A stretch of DNA of 64,000 nucleotides. Source: Rostratula benghalensis (taxonomy: Eukaryota; Chordata; Aves; Charadriiformes; Rostratulidae). The stretch is from contig VXAI01000021.1 of the NCBI GenBank assembly GCA_013399305.1, forward strand, positions 3,192,224 to 3,256,223, read 5' to 3'. A model generated the notes under the pieces. That model saw only the letters and a list, made by a program, of their open reading frames with translations, did not search any database and was not told where the DNA came from. This document shows positions 21,329-43,696 of this stretch, piece by piece (within the stretch, counting starts at the first letter, position 1; each line of letters opens with the position of its first letter). Both the position numbers and the translations under genes were made by a program.

Positions 21329-22796
21329 TGGACAACGGAAGGAATGGTTTTCTATTTCTATGAATTTTTACCTAATCTGTCAGAAGCAAAGTAACTCCAG
21401 GCTCTGTCACAGGAAAGTAACAGTAGTTACTAACTTAGAATACTAAAAAATTACTAAAACCATTTTTCCCAGTTTTCAGTCTGCCTTTTTCCAGTAACAA
21501 AGTGCTTTTCGATGAATCTAATTAAACCAAAATTCTTAGCTGTGAACAAAATTTATGCTGGAAAACATTTAATTGTTATGGACAATTGCTTATTATCTTG
21601 CTTAACTGAAAAAATACAATTTAAAAACAAACAAAAACCACCACAACAAAATGACCAAACTCCCAAATTCCAGTGGATCAATAAGTCCTTATTTGCCTGA
21701 AGGATGATGTTTGCAGTGAAGTCCTTACATGTACTTGTGATCTCACTGAATAGCAAAGTTCAGACTGACTTACTGGGATCCACCAAGTGACTCTAGTGGT
21801 CTTAACTGCAGCAGGCTTTGCCAACTCTACAGTATATTTAATCTGTCCTGCTTTATATTTGACAGGTATGGTCTCAAAATGTAGACAGCAGAAGAGCAGG
21901 ACCCATCTCTGAGACATTCATCAACTTTGCTAGATTTCCTGTATCAGATTCATTCATAAAAGCAAACTCACGTACTGCAGCAATTCAAAGGCAAAATGGA
22001 AATGCAAGGATTGAATAAAAAATCAGTAGACCACAGTTCCAGGCAGCAAGCCTCACTTCTTTTTCAAAATTCTGTGCTGTAACTACCTCAAGTTTATACA
22101 AATTGTAAAAACAGTGCAGGAAGTAGGATCATTAGGAGAAACAAGAGTCTGGACTGAAGCTGTTTTATATTCCAACACAGAAAGGGATATTTTTCCCTGA
22201 TATTTTTTCCCCTGGGGTGAGCAGTAAACTATGAATTTCTAGGCTTTAATACATACTCATCTTTCAAAGGCTAAGCTTTTATTTTGGAAATATATAGAGA
22301 AATATACCTATATTTTAAAACACTCTCCTCTGTCAAGGAATTGGAACTACATGAAATAACACAGCAGTTTTATTTCTCCTTGAGTATAGAGCTTACAATC
22401 ATGTTACAGGATTCATTAAAGATCTTCTAAATGTAGGAAGAAGAAATGTCTGACAGTACGTTAAGTTTTTCGGGGGGGTTATGCCCAGAAAAGAATGGCC
22501 CAACAGTCATCCACAAGTACTTGTGGCTCAAATGGTGACACTCCAGATGAAGTAACTGGGAAGTGCTTTTACTGTCTGAACGTTTGCTATACCTGGTAGG
22601 GAAAAAGATCAGGCATAATTTAAGCAAAAAAGAAGTAGCTAACCTTTTTCTTTTTTGTTACACACGTGCTGATATTTTAATTCTATTTTAGCCGTAGATT
22701 CTATATTCTTTCTCTCTATTGTTTACTCCATTAAATAAAATTGAGTGAAGGTCAAAATGAAAAGGTGATAATTAAATAATATCCTCAGGTTGTGAT

Positions 22797-22810
22797 GGGG
22801 GGAGGGGGGG
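22797..22810. repeat. G-rich run
   Basis: Six G, one A and seven G in a row on the plus strand. It is low-complexity and prone to sequencing or assembly length errors. Confidence 0.85.
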
Positions 22811-23787
22811 AGCGTGTCAGATGGTAGCTCTGGTTCTGACTCAGGCTCCCAGATGGATAATGGCTTCTTATTGCATACTTAACCAGTATTCAAGCCAGAA
22901 CTAAAAGATATCCCTATAAAGAATTGACATTTGCTTGTTTCTCCCCATCCGTCTGTTTAATAACCTGTGAATGCTGTACTTCTTATAGTGAAGGAATCCA
23001 GGGCACCAAGACAGTCACTGTTGAAGGTCAGGAAGGAAACTGGTTCATTGTTTGCATTTTGATATCTCAAGGCCCAGCTGAAATCAAAGCTCTACCACAT
23101 TTAAGTACTGTTAGAACTTGAATTGAGTTCCTGAGGACATTCACAAAGTAGCCAAGCCAGACAAAGCAGGAGTAATTATAAGTAAATTATCTGTAAGAGT
23201 AAACTAAGTCAACAGTTAGTAAGTGCAGGGTTGCCAAATCTTTCCTTACTCATTGAACCACATCCTGAAACCTGAGAGGACCACAAAGTCCTGCACTTCA
23301 GAAGTTTTGCCCCAGAAGTAGGTCACTACTTGATGTATGTATCAGTGGCTCTCCCAGAAGGTTCTGTCACTGGGTTCCAGGAGACAATCCCAGTGCTACC
23401 ACATGTGCAGCCTCAGCTGGGTCTCCTTTCCTCTCACAGTCAGGTATTCAAGTCACTCGCCATAGCAGCTCAGCCTTTCTGTCTGTTGTGAGATGGATGG
23501 AGACCTGCAGCATCCCTCACTTTAACTGTGTGTGAGCTGATCACAGCTGAAAACCCGTTGATCAGTCATCTGTGGTAGGGTACTTTGCTGGGTTCTGTCT
23601 GTCCTGATGGCGTGAAGGGAAGTAAACTGTAGGCATTTTAAAACAATGTAATGATTTGTGTAGATACTTATGTGTTTTTTCTAAGGCATAGAAAATACCA
23701 TTGTAAACCAGTGTTAGTAGTATTTTAATGTTTAGCATATCTGAATGGAAGTTGTTTCTAAATGTTCCTACATCTTTTCTTTCACAG

Positions 23788-23828
23788 TCTTTATGAATGC
23801 AGCAATACCAATTGCAGCTGTACTTATA
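23788..23828 (+). CDS. ABCC8: ABCC8 exon 11: TM10 core (41 bp)
   Basis: A 41-bp exon, phase 1 in and phase 0 out, between TTTCACAG and GTAAGT. It encodes FMNAAIPIAAVLI, with Ile completed across the junction. It is too short for ORF-based detection and was placed by homology and by the matching length of human exon 11. Confidence 0.96.
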
Positions 23829-24124
23829 GTAAGTATGGACTTTTCTAAGTAGTGTTAATTACCAACTGCGTTTTCAAATATAAGTGATGTGGAAAAGAGG
23901 AAGGAGAAGGACAAGCAGCAAACCTGCTGCACATTTGCAGTTCCTTTGTGAGAGAAAGGAAAATGCCCACTTGTCATCTGTGACCAGAAGCTGCCACAAG
24001 CATGCTGTACTTCCCCAATCTGTTAAGAGAAAGATTCTGTAAATGAATGCTTATGAAATATGAAGTCTTTGTGCATTTCCTTCTTTATGACAAAACACTG
24101 ATGATGATTTCTGTATCTTTGTAG
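23829..24124 (+). other. ABCC8: Intron 11 (296 bp)
   Basis: A short intron with a GTAAGT donor and a TTTGTAG acceptor. I see nothing else in it. Confidence 0.9.
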
Positions 24125-24270
24125 ACATTTGTGGTCCATGCTCATCTGACAAGAAATGCTGACTTCTCCCCATCTGTAGCATTTGCCTCCATCTCCCTGT
24201 TTCATATTCTTGTGTCTCCATTGTTCCTGCTCTCCAGTGTGGTTAGATCCACTGTCAAAGCATTAGTAAG
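24125..24270 (+). CDS. ABCC8: ABCC8 exon 12: TM10 end and TM11
   Basis: 146 bp, phase 0 in and phase 2 out, between CTTTGTAG and GTGAGA. It encodes [20 protein letters not shown], then TM11 ([20 protein letters not shown]) and RSTVKALVS. The extracellular loop [11 protein letters not shown] is the variable part. Confidence 0.97.
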
Positions 24271-26126
24271 GTGAGAACTGTGAAATTAATATCTTTGCTA
24301 CCACTTCTCTGGCTATTGAGAATGTCTATTTCTCATATTCCAAATGTAAGTTTAGAAATAGTGTCACCATTACTTATCTGTAGTTGTAAATTGCTTCCTA
24401 ACTGTTTACCTGGCATGGTTCCCTTAGCTGTACCATGTCAGACATGTTCTTCACTGGTACAATTGTCACAACCAATAAATATTTTGTGGTCCACAGCTAG
24501 TACTTCATTGTGCAGAATGAGTTGAGCTATATTGGTACTGGATGCAACATATATGTGGTAACAAGAAAAGAAGTGAAAACTTACTGATGATAGAGTTTCA
24601 TAAATCACCCAAATGTTTCCCTCCTTCAAGCAGGTAGAAGGGAAATGGGTAAGAAGCACAGAAGCACATGTATTTCACTACACATCACTTGGGCTGTGCT
24701 TGTCCTCCACCCCTCTGCCTGAGAGGCTGCCTGTTGGTGGAGAGACTTAAACAAGAAACAAACAAACTCTATCAATAGCGCTGTTAAGTGTGGGAGTAAA
24801 TTAATGACTAAATGGCTAGTCCTGACTTGATACATTTTTACTTTCTTATGAACATGTTAGTCTGACTACTCAAAAACTGAAATAACAACCAGTAGAACTG
24901 CTGTTTCGTTGTGAGTTTCACTTTGGATATCAACAGATTTGTGAAAAAAACTCTTAATGCTTTTCATATATGGTGTGATTCTGACTAATAGGGGAGGAAG
25001 AGAGAGTTTGGGCTTCTTACTTTATTAGGACTTCTTTTTGACCTCCAACTGCTGTCTTAAGAGCTTGTCTAAACCATGGGACAGATACTGGATGCCAGCC
25101 CTGTCTTAATTGCCTTTGTGTTGCTTTGGAGATGGAAAGGAGACTACAGCAGGAAGCCAAGATTGCCCTCACTGTTTCAATATTTCCTGACAGGGCAAAG
25201 TCACAGCTGTGTCTTCTCTCCTAACAAGTGTGAAATCTGAGAGTGTCAGCAGCTGGCATGAAATGTTTTGCAGCCACTCTGGTAGTCCCTAGAGTTATGG
25301 CAAATTGTTATGCTAAGACTGCAGCCAGCCAAGTATCTGGGAGTCCACATTGGCGCTGGTAATGGACATTTATTTTGACTTGTCTAAGGATTTCTTTGTA
25401 AATGAATTGTGTGCCTGTTAATGCTGCAGGAACAATTCTAAAGCAATCCATATCAACCAAGTATTAATTGTTGCTAGCCAGGAGTTGTTCATGATTTATT
25501 CTGTAGCTATCTTCTTGTTAGCAGGCTATGGCCCTGCCATTTTTACTCAGGGACCCCCTGACTGGAATCCCCTGGTTCAAACTCTGAAATAAAGGTGATG
25601 TGACCCTTGTTTTCGTGACTTGTCTTTATGGGAGTAACCCAGGTTGTGCTCCAGAGCGTGTTGCTGCTGGTGCTACTCAAGGTGAGTCTTCTGGGTACCC
25701 CATCCATCAAGTGCAGTATTTTGGAAGCAAGTGCCAGATATTTTCCACCCATGCAAATACGTGCGTGCTTATATAGTTTAGTAAATGTGAAAAAGCAGAC
25801 AACTATTAAATGCTGTGTTTGCACCAACTGAGCACAACTAATGTTTACTTTTATAATTGTGTTCTTGTTGTTATACTTTTCTGCTAATAAGTAGCTGATC
25901 AGTAAAATCAGGTAAAGGTAACCTAACTTGATAAAGCTGTACTTCAGCTTTCTTTGGGCGGAGATGACCTAAGTGCTTTTAGCCTGTGTACAAGACAGCT
26001 GCTGTAGGGACAGAAAGGAACTGTCTCAGTGAAGATGATGCAGCAGTGAAACCAGCACATAAAGGATTCTAAGCAGGTGTTACTAGCTCTGCATCTCAGG
26101 TACTTCACAAACACCGATCTGTTAAT

Positions 26127-26157
26127 ATCAAAGGCACCTGCCTTTGATGCCAGGTGC
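26127..26157. repeat. Two overlapping, mutually exclusive inverted repeats
   Basis: ATCAAAGGCA and TGCCTTTGAT form a perfect 10-bp pair with a 2-base spacer (26127-26148). Part of the same sequence, GCACCTG, can instead pair with CAGGTGC (26134-26140 with 26151-26157). Confidence 0.8.
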
Positions 26158-27821
26158 TATTAAGGACAGACAATAAGCTCAACAAATAAACTTGTCAGGA
26201 TCTTTTATCATTGCACGTGTGCCCAACTGCAAAGCATCCTCCCGGATTATCATTGACACTATCAGAACAACCATGTGATTCATTCCAATGATAAAACAGA
26301 TTTAAAGCTTCTGTTCCACATAGGGCCTCTGCAACTTTCCAAGTTCTGGGGCCAAGATGTTTGCTTCTGAGAGGGTAATCTGTTGAAAAATTTTAGGAAG
26401 GTGAGAAACTCTGTTATGTCTTTGAAAAGTTATTTTCAAGAGTGTTGAAAATAACACACTGAAAATTAATTCTGTGCAGCCAATTGATGCACTTCTTAAA
26501 TGTGAGGTCTTCAAGGACAAAAGGTACAGTGTACAATTTTCCATCAGCAAAGGTCAAGTAGCAAGAGTGGCATTATGTATCTTACTGGGTTTAATATGAA
26601 ACCACTTTTTCGGTCAGCTGTGCAAATAACCATGTTTTAATCAATATGTCTGTTCTATGGCTTAAAAATAAGCTCCCCCTTGGAGATATTGGAATACTAG
26701 TGAAATTGCAATGTCAGCAAGAGCTCTGCAGAGAATGTTGGGGTTTTCTTCGTTCTTTAAGAGTGTAAAATGGTGTGGCATCCTGAAATATGAGTTACTG
26801 CCTCTAACAAAAGATTTTCTCACAGCTATACTGATTTTTGCTCAGTAACTGCTACAGTAGCAGCAATTCCACCATTAGGCAGAGCATCGGGCAAATAACT
26901 TGCCAAGACAAGTCTCGGCACTTAGAGTACAACCACCTTAATACGTAACCAGAGAACAAAGAGCAAAAATCAAACTGTTGAATGGCTTAATAGAGACATA
27001 GCCTTGTTTGAGTGTGCAGGGTCCAAGAACATGTTTTCTGTCTTCTTTGCCTACCCCTCTAGACCCGGGAGCAGAAGATACACAGGGGACACAGGGGACT
27101 TTTCTATCTGCTCTTTATAACTTTAGAGCAATTATTCAAATATCAGTGTGATTTTCCTGTGGAGAATGTAAGTGCAGCTGCATACCAACTGTATATAGAC
27201 AGCATCTAAACCATAATTTGGTCCATTCAAAGACATTTAAAATATTCTTTTAAATATCTGGTTCACTGAATAAAAAAGTAAGATCATTCCTAGCCTTGTT
27301 TTCCAGAGCTTGGTGCAAATAGATACCAATATCTCCAGTGATGGGGTTTCTAATTACTTCCTTTGATAGACCTTCCCATTAAGAAATTTTGGTCCTGCAT
27401 TGAGCCTGAATTAGTTATTACTCTTCTTTTCTCATCCCAGACAGTTATTCTCCCCCTTTTCACTTGCTTAGATTGTAGTACCTACTCTAGCTAAATTCAC
27501 CCCACTGTGTATCTTAGTCCTTGCCATTAGCAAGTGGGCAGATTGACAGAAAAACTGTAGAACCAGTTCTCTCCCAGGGTGTCCCCGTGTGGCTTCAATC
27601 TCTACTTGCAGGACAGGTGCTAACTGTACAGGGAATCTGACTTAAACAGCCCTCTGCTGCCTTGGTCTGGGCACTTTTGGCACAAGTGCAGTATTTCATG
27701 AGGTTCTTAGAGGAAACTAAGTCTCTTTCTGAAGAAGAAACCCCTGGCAGTGGAATGTGAAACAGATGGTGGAGCTTTATATTTTTATTTTTTAAGATTT
27801 GCATAATGACAGGTTGCCAAG

Positions 27822-27995
27822 TATCACTGGAACCGGCTGCCCAGAGAGGTGGTGGAGTCTCCTTCTCTGGAGACATTCAAAACGTGCCTGGACGCGTTCC
27901 TGTGTGACCTGATCTAGGTGTTTCTGCTCTGGCCAGGGGGATTGGACTGGATGATCTTTCAAGGTCCCTTCCAATCGCTGATATTCTGTGATCTC
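27822..27995 (+). mobile_element. CR1 LINE 3' end, fairly intact
   Basis: Plus-oriented CR1 tail: CACTGGAACCGGCTGCCCAG, then the 'ggtggtggagtctcc' block, GACCTGATCTAGGTGTTTCT, and the terminal ATATTCTGTGATCT repeat. It is the reverse complement of the same subfamily as the copies at 5404 and 6170. Confidence 0.93.
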
Positions 27996-28939
27996 TGTGC
28001 TACAGTGGCATCATTCACCTGTTTCTCCCCAGTTAGCCTAAGGCTATATATTGAAACCAATTTTTTCAGTGCTTGTCCATAAATTTATTTTTAGCAACTT
28101 TATGCCTTCTGGCACTTCATCATTGGAGGACTGATAGTTAACTTATTTCCAGCTAATTGAGCCCCTTTGATGTAGAGTTCATGATTCAATCCACTTCCTT
28201 TACAAATTTCATTTGCTGTCCCTGTGAGTAGATTAGACATGCATTTTATAAAGTCAGGTACCGAGATAAAATTCATGGTTGTGATCTGTTAAGTGTCATA
28301 ATAAAGGCACATTATCTCTTAGCTAATTAAATCTTAAGCAGCTTGGGAAGATTTTATGGATTCTCCTTTGTAGCTGGTTGTCAGGATTCCTTTTATATCT
28401 CATCTGTCGAACGCTGTTCTGTTAAGGTATGTTCCTTTATTGTGTTACCTCATACACTTTGTATTTCTTCATAGCTGGTTGAATTTAGTTCACAGTGTAC
28501 AGATTTCATGGGACACCTAGTGTTTATAAGTGTTCAGTAGAACTGTGCAGCACTTCAGTAATGTGAATGATGTTAACTCTACCTCAGCATGTGGCTTCAA
28601 AATGAGCTACTGTTGGAGCTGGCCTGCATCCCAACAAAAGCCTGAAAGAAATCTTTTGTGTAATCTCTCTGGTAGAATCAGAAAACATAAGACTTGAGAA
28701 GCATCTGCGCAAACTTTAAAATATTGTAGCCATTAATAGACAACAGGGAAGGTTTTGCCAAGTCCCTTGCAGTAACTTACAGTAATTACAGGTGCATGAA
28801 AATGTGCCTGTAAACAAAATGAAAACAAACCAAGCAGCAGACTGGTTGAAATACTAAAGGGATGCTTTGTAATAAACATTAGAGTGAACATAAGTTTTGC
28901 CTCCCAGGTTGAGGTCTAATTCCATTTTTTCCCCTTCAG

Positions 28940-29045
28940 TGTACAGAAACTCAGTGAATTCCTGTCAAGTGAAGAAATTGGAGAAGAGCATGATAAATCT
29001 TCAGAGATAAGAAGTGCAGATCATCACAGCAAATACCAGGCAGTG
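28940..29045 (+). CDS. ABCC8: ABCC8 exon 13: start of TMD1-NBD1 linker
   Basis: 106 bp, phase 2 in and phase 0 out, between CCTTCAG and GTGAGT. It encodes VQKLSEFLSSEEIGEEHDKS followed by a polar stretch ending SKYQAV. The start is conserved; the middle is a variable, charged linker leading into NBD1. Confidence 0.96.
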
Positions 29046-29249
29046 GTGAGTAATGATGTTTAATTGCAGGTGAGGTAGCTGGAATAATTTGTACCCAGAG
29101 TAAATTTTTTACTTTTAAATTTCTTGCAATTGCAAAAGCTCTTTCTAATACCCTGAACTGCATAGGTCATATTGTGGCTGGTTATGTTTAGGATGTTGTG
29201 CTGGTACTGCCACCAATTACTGCATATTTCTCTTTCTGATTTTGTACAG
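29046..29249 (+). other. ABCC8: Intron 13 (204 bp)
   Basis: A short intron, GTGAGT to TTTGTACAG, with no other features. Confidence 0.9.
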
Positions 29250-29360
29250 CCACTCAAGGTTGTTAACCGCAAGAGGCCTGCCAGGGAGGACTGGAACAAT
29301 TACAGCTCTCACATGAGAAGACCCATTAACATCACAGAAGCAGATGATTTTTGTGTAAAG
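29250..29360 (+). CDS. ABCC8: ABCC8 exon 14: RKR retention signal, linker
   Basis: 111 bp (37 codons), phase 0 at both ends, between TGTACAG and GTGATA. It encodes PLKVVNRKRPAREDW and then a divergent linker ending ADDFCVK. RKR is the endoplasmic reticulum retention signal of SUR1 (human 648-650) that is masked on assembly with Kir6.2, and it is fully kept. The exon is two codons shorter than the human one as I recall it. Confidence 0.96.
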
Positions 29361-29645
29361 GTGATAAGAAGGTCACTCTAATAACACTTACTATAGTTTA
29401 CTAATAGTCACTTATATTCTGATGGCGGTTTCAAATTCAAGAACCAGCATTTGGTGTGAACTGTCAGACAGTTGTGCTGATGTCAGAGATTAACCTCCAA
29501 CTTTCTTTTCTATGTCTTCCATATTAGGAACTGACTGCTGATCTCTGTGCTGTGATTAGTTGTGTACATTCCTGTACATTTCACTCAGCGATTTTCAGTT
29601 TGAGGTGTTTAAGTCCAGTTCTCATGACAAAAATTTCCAACTTAG

Positions 29646-29690
29646 AACAGCCCAGGTTGGAAGGAACCTTGAAAGACCATCTGGTCCAAC
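29646..29690 (-). mobile_element. CR1 LINE, short reversed 3' fragment
   Basis: AACAGCCCAGGTTGGAAGGA followed by ACCTTGAAAGACCATCTGGT resembles the reversed CR1 3' end. Only about 45 bases are present. Confidence 0.7.
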
Positions 29691-30111
29691 TTTTTGTGTA
29701 TGCCAGACTCTTTTTTCCATTTCCAATTGCTTGTTCAGGAAAATGGTATGAAGAAAACCTAAAAGAATTTTTCTTTTTAGACATTCCAAAAACAATATTG
29801 TCATGGGTCTTCCTTTCCTTTTTTGGAATTTCTAGTGGCCTTTCAAGATGAAGTTAAAAACTTACCCTCAAAGAGCTAACTTCTTTGAAGAAAAAATTAA
29901 TATTACCCCTGCCACTTTGAAGACAGATACTCTTGATTTACTATAGAAATGGCCAGAAGTAATAAATATGCTGGTGGTTGTTATAGTGATAACGCTGTTT
30001 ACTTAGTGAGACTGCAATTACATTTGCATATCTGGCACAAGAGAATGAATAATTCAGTCTCATGGGACTAAGTAGGACAACTGGTAGTGCTTTCAGGGTG
30101 GTTTATTTTTT

Positions 30112-30126
30112 GGGGGGGGGGAGGGG
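30112..30126. repeat. G-rich run
   Basis: Ten G, one A and four G on the plus strand, preceded by a T-rich stretch. It is low-complexity. Confidence 0.85.
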
Positions 30127-30829
30127 CTGTCTTCTGACATGTGTCTTTGATGCAGGATTCTTCTTGAATAGACTTCCAGGAAAATAAGAGGAATATTTGA
30201 GAGAGGGTTTTGGGTGGAATGTTGGATCAAAAGACAGCCTGGACTGACAACAAAAGAGTTTGTCACAAAGGAGATGCAAGAGCAGCTACCTCCGTAAAGA
30301 CAGTATTTATAAGGTCTTTAATAGAAAGCCAGGAGTGGCTATAATCTTTGGCTCCATCTGCTGACATCGTTGTCACTGGCGGCACCGGGGTCAGGGAACT
30401 TTTGCAGCTATTATATACTGTCTGCCTGCAGCTCAGTACCCACGAAGGGGCATTTGTTGAGAGGGGATCCTCTGGCTGCCTTCAGTAATTTAGAGGGAGG
30501 AACACTGCACTTTCTTTTGCTCATTTTTCAGGTGGTTTCCCAAGATAAGAGTAGCACTTTTTGCTGCAGGGTAGGACAGAAGTGTCCATTCTGCTCTTTT
30601 CATGTCAAAAAATGTTATACCTTGCATTGCTGAAAAGCTTTGAGGGTCCTGTATAAATACAAGCCTTTTAAAACTGTCTCCTGTTTCCTATTTTTCACAG
30701 TATCCATGGCAATCTTCTCCATTTAAAGGTGCACACAGGTTTTAGTCATTTTCAGGGAAAAAAATTCTGTAGGCTACCTGAGAATTATATCAGAAATTCA
30801 AAGGAAAATACTGTAATACTGTAATAGGC

Positions 30830-31373
30830 AGCGACATCTGTAGTCAGAGGTGATTCTGCTCCTTTACTCTGCTCTCGTGAGAACCCACCTGGAATAGTGT
30901 CCAGCTGTGGAGCCCCTAGCACAAGAAGCACATGTACCTGTTGGAGCAAATCCAGAGGAGGGCCACAAGGATGATCAGAGGGCTGGAGCACCTCTCCTAT
31001 GAAGACAGGCTGAGGGAGTGGGGGTTGTTCAGCCTGGAGAAGAAAAGGCTCTGTGGAGACTTTATGGCAGCCTTCCAGTACCTGAAGGGAGCCTCCAGGA
31101 GAGATGAGGAGGACGGAGGGGCAGTGGTTTTAAACTAGAGCAGGTTGGGTTTAGGTTAGGCATTAGGAAGAAGTTCTTCACAATGAGGGTGGTGAGACAC
31201 TGGAAGAGGTTGCCCAGAGAGGTGGTGGAGACCCCGTCCCTGGAGACATTCAAGGTCAGGCTTGCTAAGGCTCTGAGCAATCTGATCTAGTTAAAGGTGT
31301 CCCTGCTTACTGCAGGGGGGTTGGACTAGATGACCTTTAAAGGTCCCTTCCAACACAACACGTTCTATGATCT
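30830..31373 (+). mobile_element. CR1 LINE, about 0.54 kb: ORF2 end plus 3' UTR
   Basis: Plus-oriented. It begins in the degraded RT C-terminus (the 'ctctcgtgagaacccacctgg' region), continues through [20 protein letters not shown] (frame at 30932-31138) into the 3' UTR, and ends TTCTATGATCT at 31373. The 3' UTR (CTTACTGCAGGGGGGTTGGA) marks a different CR1 subfamily from the 27822 copy. Confidence 0.93.
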
Positions 31374-31808
31374 AATTTCTGTGGAAAGTTCTGCAAATCT
31401 GCTTGGAATTTGGACCACATAATTGCTTTATATGCTGCAGTGTGTCTAGAGTGACACACACTGCTCTGCAGATAGCAAACCACGAACCTGTATGCAATAT
31501 AACTGAGTTAGAATCCTTTTTCTTATTTCATGTGCCTGCCTTACAAATAACAAAATTAAAAGAAACCCTAAACAGCAACTTCTTTTTCCTCAGAAATTTT
31601 CTGTAATTTTCTAATTGTTGTGCTTGTTTAAGTTCAGAGATTCTTGTGCATCAGAAAGAGGCTTTACAACCTCAGTCACTTGAAGATCTGTTTCCTATAG
31701 TTCCTATCCTCAGTGTATTGAAAACGGAAAAAGTGCCTCTGATGTTGAAAAAAGAAGTCACCACTAAAGGTGGTTTTCTGTTTCTTACTTCTCTCCATCT
31801 TGGCCTAG

Positions 31809-31884
31809 ATCACAAATGGATTTTTCACTTGGACACCTGAAGGTCCTCCAGCATTGTCCAACATTGATATCCGAATTCCTCAAG
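31809..31884 (+). CDS. ABCC8: ABCC8 exon 15: first strand of NBD1
   Basis: 76 bp, phase 0 in and phase 1 out, between GGCCTAG and GTACAA. It encodes ITNGFFTWTPEGPPALSNID followed by IRIPQ. The aromatic FFTW region is the A-loop area that stacks on the adenine of ATP in NBD1. Confidence 0.96.
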
Positions 31885-36799
<4,915 letters not shown>

Positions 36800-36835
36800 C
36801 TGTACTTCTGACAGTGAGACGGGGGAAGATGTCAG
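36800..36835 (+). CDS. ABCC8: ABCC8 exon 17: 36-bp exon in NBD1 insertion
   Basis: 36 bp, phase 2 at both ends, between GTGTTGCAG and GTATAG. It encodes CTSDSETGEDV plus junction serines, matching the human LPDSEIGEDPS region. It sits in a disordered insertion after Walker A. Because the phases are symmetric, it can be skipped without breaking the frame; skipping of exon 17 has been described in mammals as I recall. Confidence 0.88.
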
Positions 36836-38394
36836 GTATAGTATATGATCATTGCTCTTCCTACTAAATCAATTGCCATAGAAAGAACCAAAGATTTCTA
36901 ATACCTATGCTTAAGATTTTACAAGTCAGAATTCTGAAAATGAATAAAACTTTCACTGTCTTAATTAGCTTAGGATACAGGTTTTGAAACCACCTTTGTG
37001 ACTTATGAAAATAAGACCTGGATTCCTTTTATGAAAACATTGCTATTAGGTAATTTTGAAAATCGTGTTCTAACTTTTTTGTGTCTTTGACAGTCCTTCT
37101 CCAAAAGTCTGAACCAGATTTTGCCTAATGCTACACTTAAAAAAATTCTATCAAGTATTGCCTTAAAGGTTTCATTTATTAAAGCACATTCTCCCTATTG
37201 CCCTTCTCTTCATTCTTTACATCCTGTCATAAGTTAATTTTCTCACCTAGCATTCTGCAGTTACACACAAAGTGAGAAGTGTGGGGAGTAGCAGATTAGT
37301 CCATCTGTTGGTAAGGGATCCTTGGATGGAAATTATTTTTACCTGATTAATACAGCTCAACTTGGATTTTGGCAATAGCTCCCAATTCAACTGAGAGCAA
37401 AGCTTTCTGCCATGTCATTTTAGTGTAGCACACAAACCTCCAGAAAGGTAAAGCTTTTAAGTGACAATCCTATCCCTACTGGAGTCAGCGAGTACTTTGT
37501 TACTGAATTTAGCTGAGGAAAAATGTCACATGATGTCCATTTTCTTGATTTACACTCAACTGTGTGTCTTCTGCTGACCGGAGTCTTTTCTTGGTTCTGT
37601 GACACACCTCCTGCCTTTTATTTAGATTTATTGGCATCTTCTCTCCTATTTACCTTATACCTCAGGCTTGTTACCTGGTTGTCAGACTGAGCACTGCAAA
37701 ACTTCTGTCCCCATCCATGTGTAGTATGAAAGGGAGTTTCACCTAAAGACTAAGCCTCATTGTAAAGAATACTTAGAAATCTCACAATTCTTCTGGTGTA
37801 AGAGCTGAAGTGAAACCATTTGAACCTGTCAAGATACACGAGAAATATGATCAGAATTAGACATTCACGTTTGTTATGGGGATGGACAGCAAACAGAAAG
37901 ATAACATGCACAACAGTATGGCAAGCATATTAAAAACTAGGAAAGAATATTAGACTGTCTGAAACAATTATGTTATCAGAGGTTCTGGGAATCCTACTTG
38001 TGTTGGGTAAGTGCTGTGGGGGTGTGTTTCACGGCTTTGTTGCACTAGCATCCTGGGGGACATTTTTGCTGTTCTTGGAACCGAGAGAATTTTGATCCAA
38101 GGTCTTGTGAGGTCTTGAGCATTTGCTTGAACACTTTCTAGATGTTGAATACATTCTACAAGATTGCTTAGCACTTCTGAAAACGGAAGCTTTAACCATA
38201 ACTTTTTTTAGGTCAATATGCCATAGTTCAGAATTTTAGCATACTTAAGAGGGGTTTCTTTTTCCTGTTATGCAGTTATTAAATTGTATTTTTAACTATA
38301 GAATAATGATAATACTTTAAGGTATTATTTATATTGTCTAAAATAATTTCTTTTTAAACAACAACAAAAAAATTCTTGTGTTTGTTTTCTGCAG
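36836..38394 (+). other. ABCC8: Intron 17
   Basis: 1.56 kb, with nothing recognised. It ends in a T-rich tract and TTCTGCAG. Confidence 0.85.
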
Positions 38395-38430
38395 CCCAGA
38401 GAGAGAATCTCCTGTTGACACAGAATTCAG
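38395..38430 (+). CDS. ABCC8: ABCC8 exon 18: 36-bp exon in NBD1 insertion
   Basis: 36 bp, phase 2 at both ends, between TTCTGCAG and GTACAA. It encodes PERESPVDTEF plus junction residues, matching human PERETATDLDI and one codon longer by my alignment. Like exon 17 it is a symmetric micro-exon that could be skipped in frame. Confidence 0.9.

Positions 38431-43696
<5,266 letters not shown>

Larger units (their letters stand above)
19056..23787 (+). other. ABCC8: Intron 10
   Basis: 4.7 kb. It holds a 12-bp perfect inverted repeat at 21298-21328 and a G-rich run at 22797-22810. No mobile element was recognised. Confidence 0.85.
24271..28939 (+). other. ABCC8: Intron 12
   Basis: 4.7 kb. It holds a plus-strand CR1 tail at 27822-27995 and a pair of overlapping hairpins at 26127-26157. 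Nothing else was recognised. Confidence 0.85.
29361..31808 (+). other. ABCC8: Intron 14
   Basis: 2.4 kb. It holds a short reversed CR1 fragment (29646-29690), a G-rich run (30112-30126) and a 0.54-kb plus-strand CR1 (30830-31373). Confidence 0.87.

Noticed and set aside
29361..29382. Longer exon 14 using read-through to about 29380
   Set aside because: GTGATA at 29361 gives the phase needed for exon 15 (ITNGFFTW), and the read-through reaches a stop at once.
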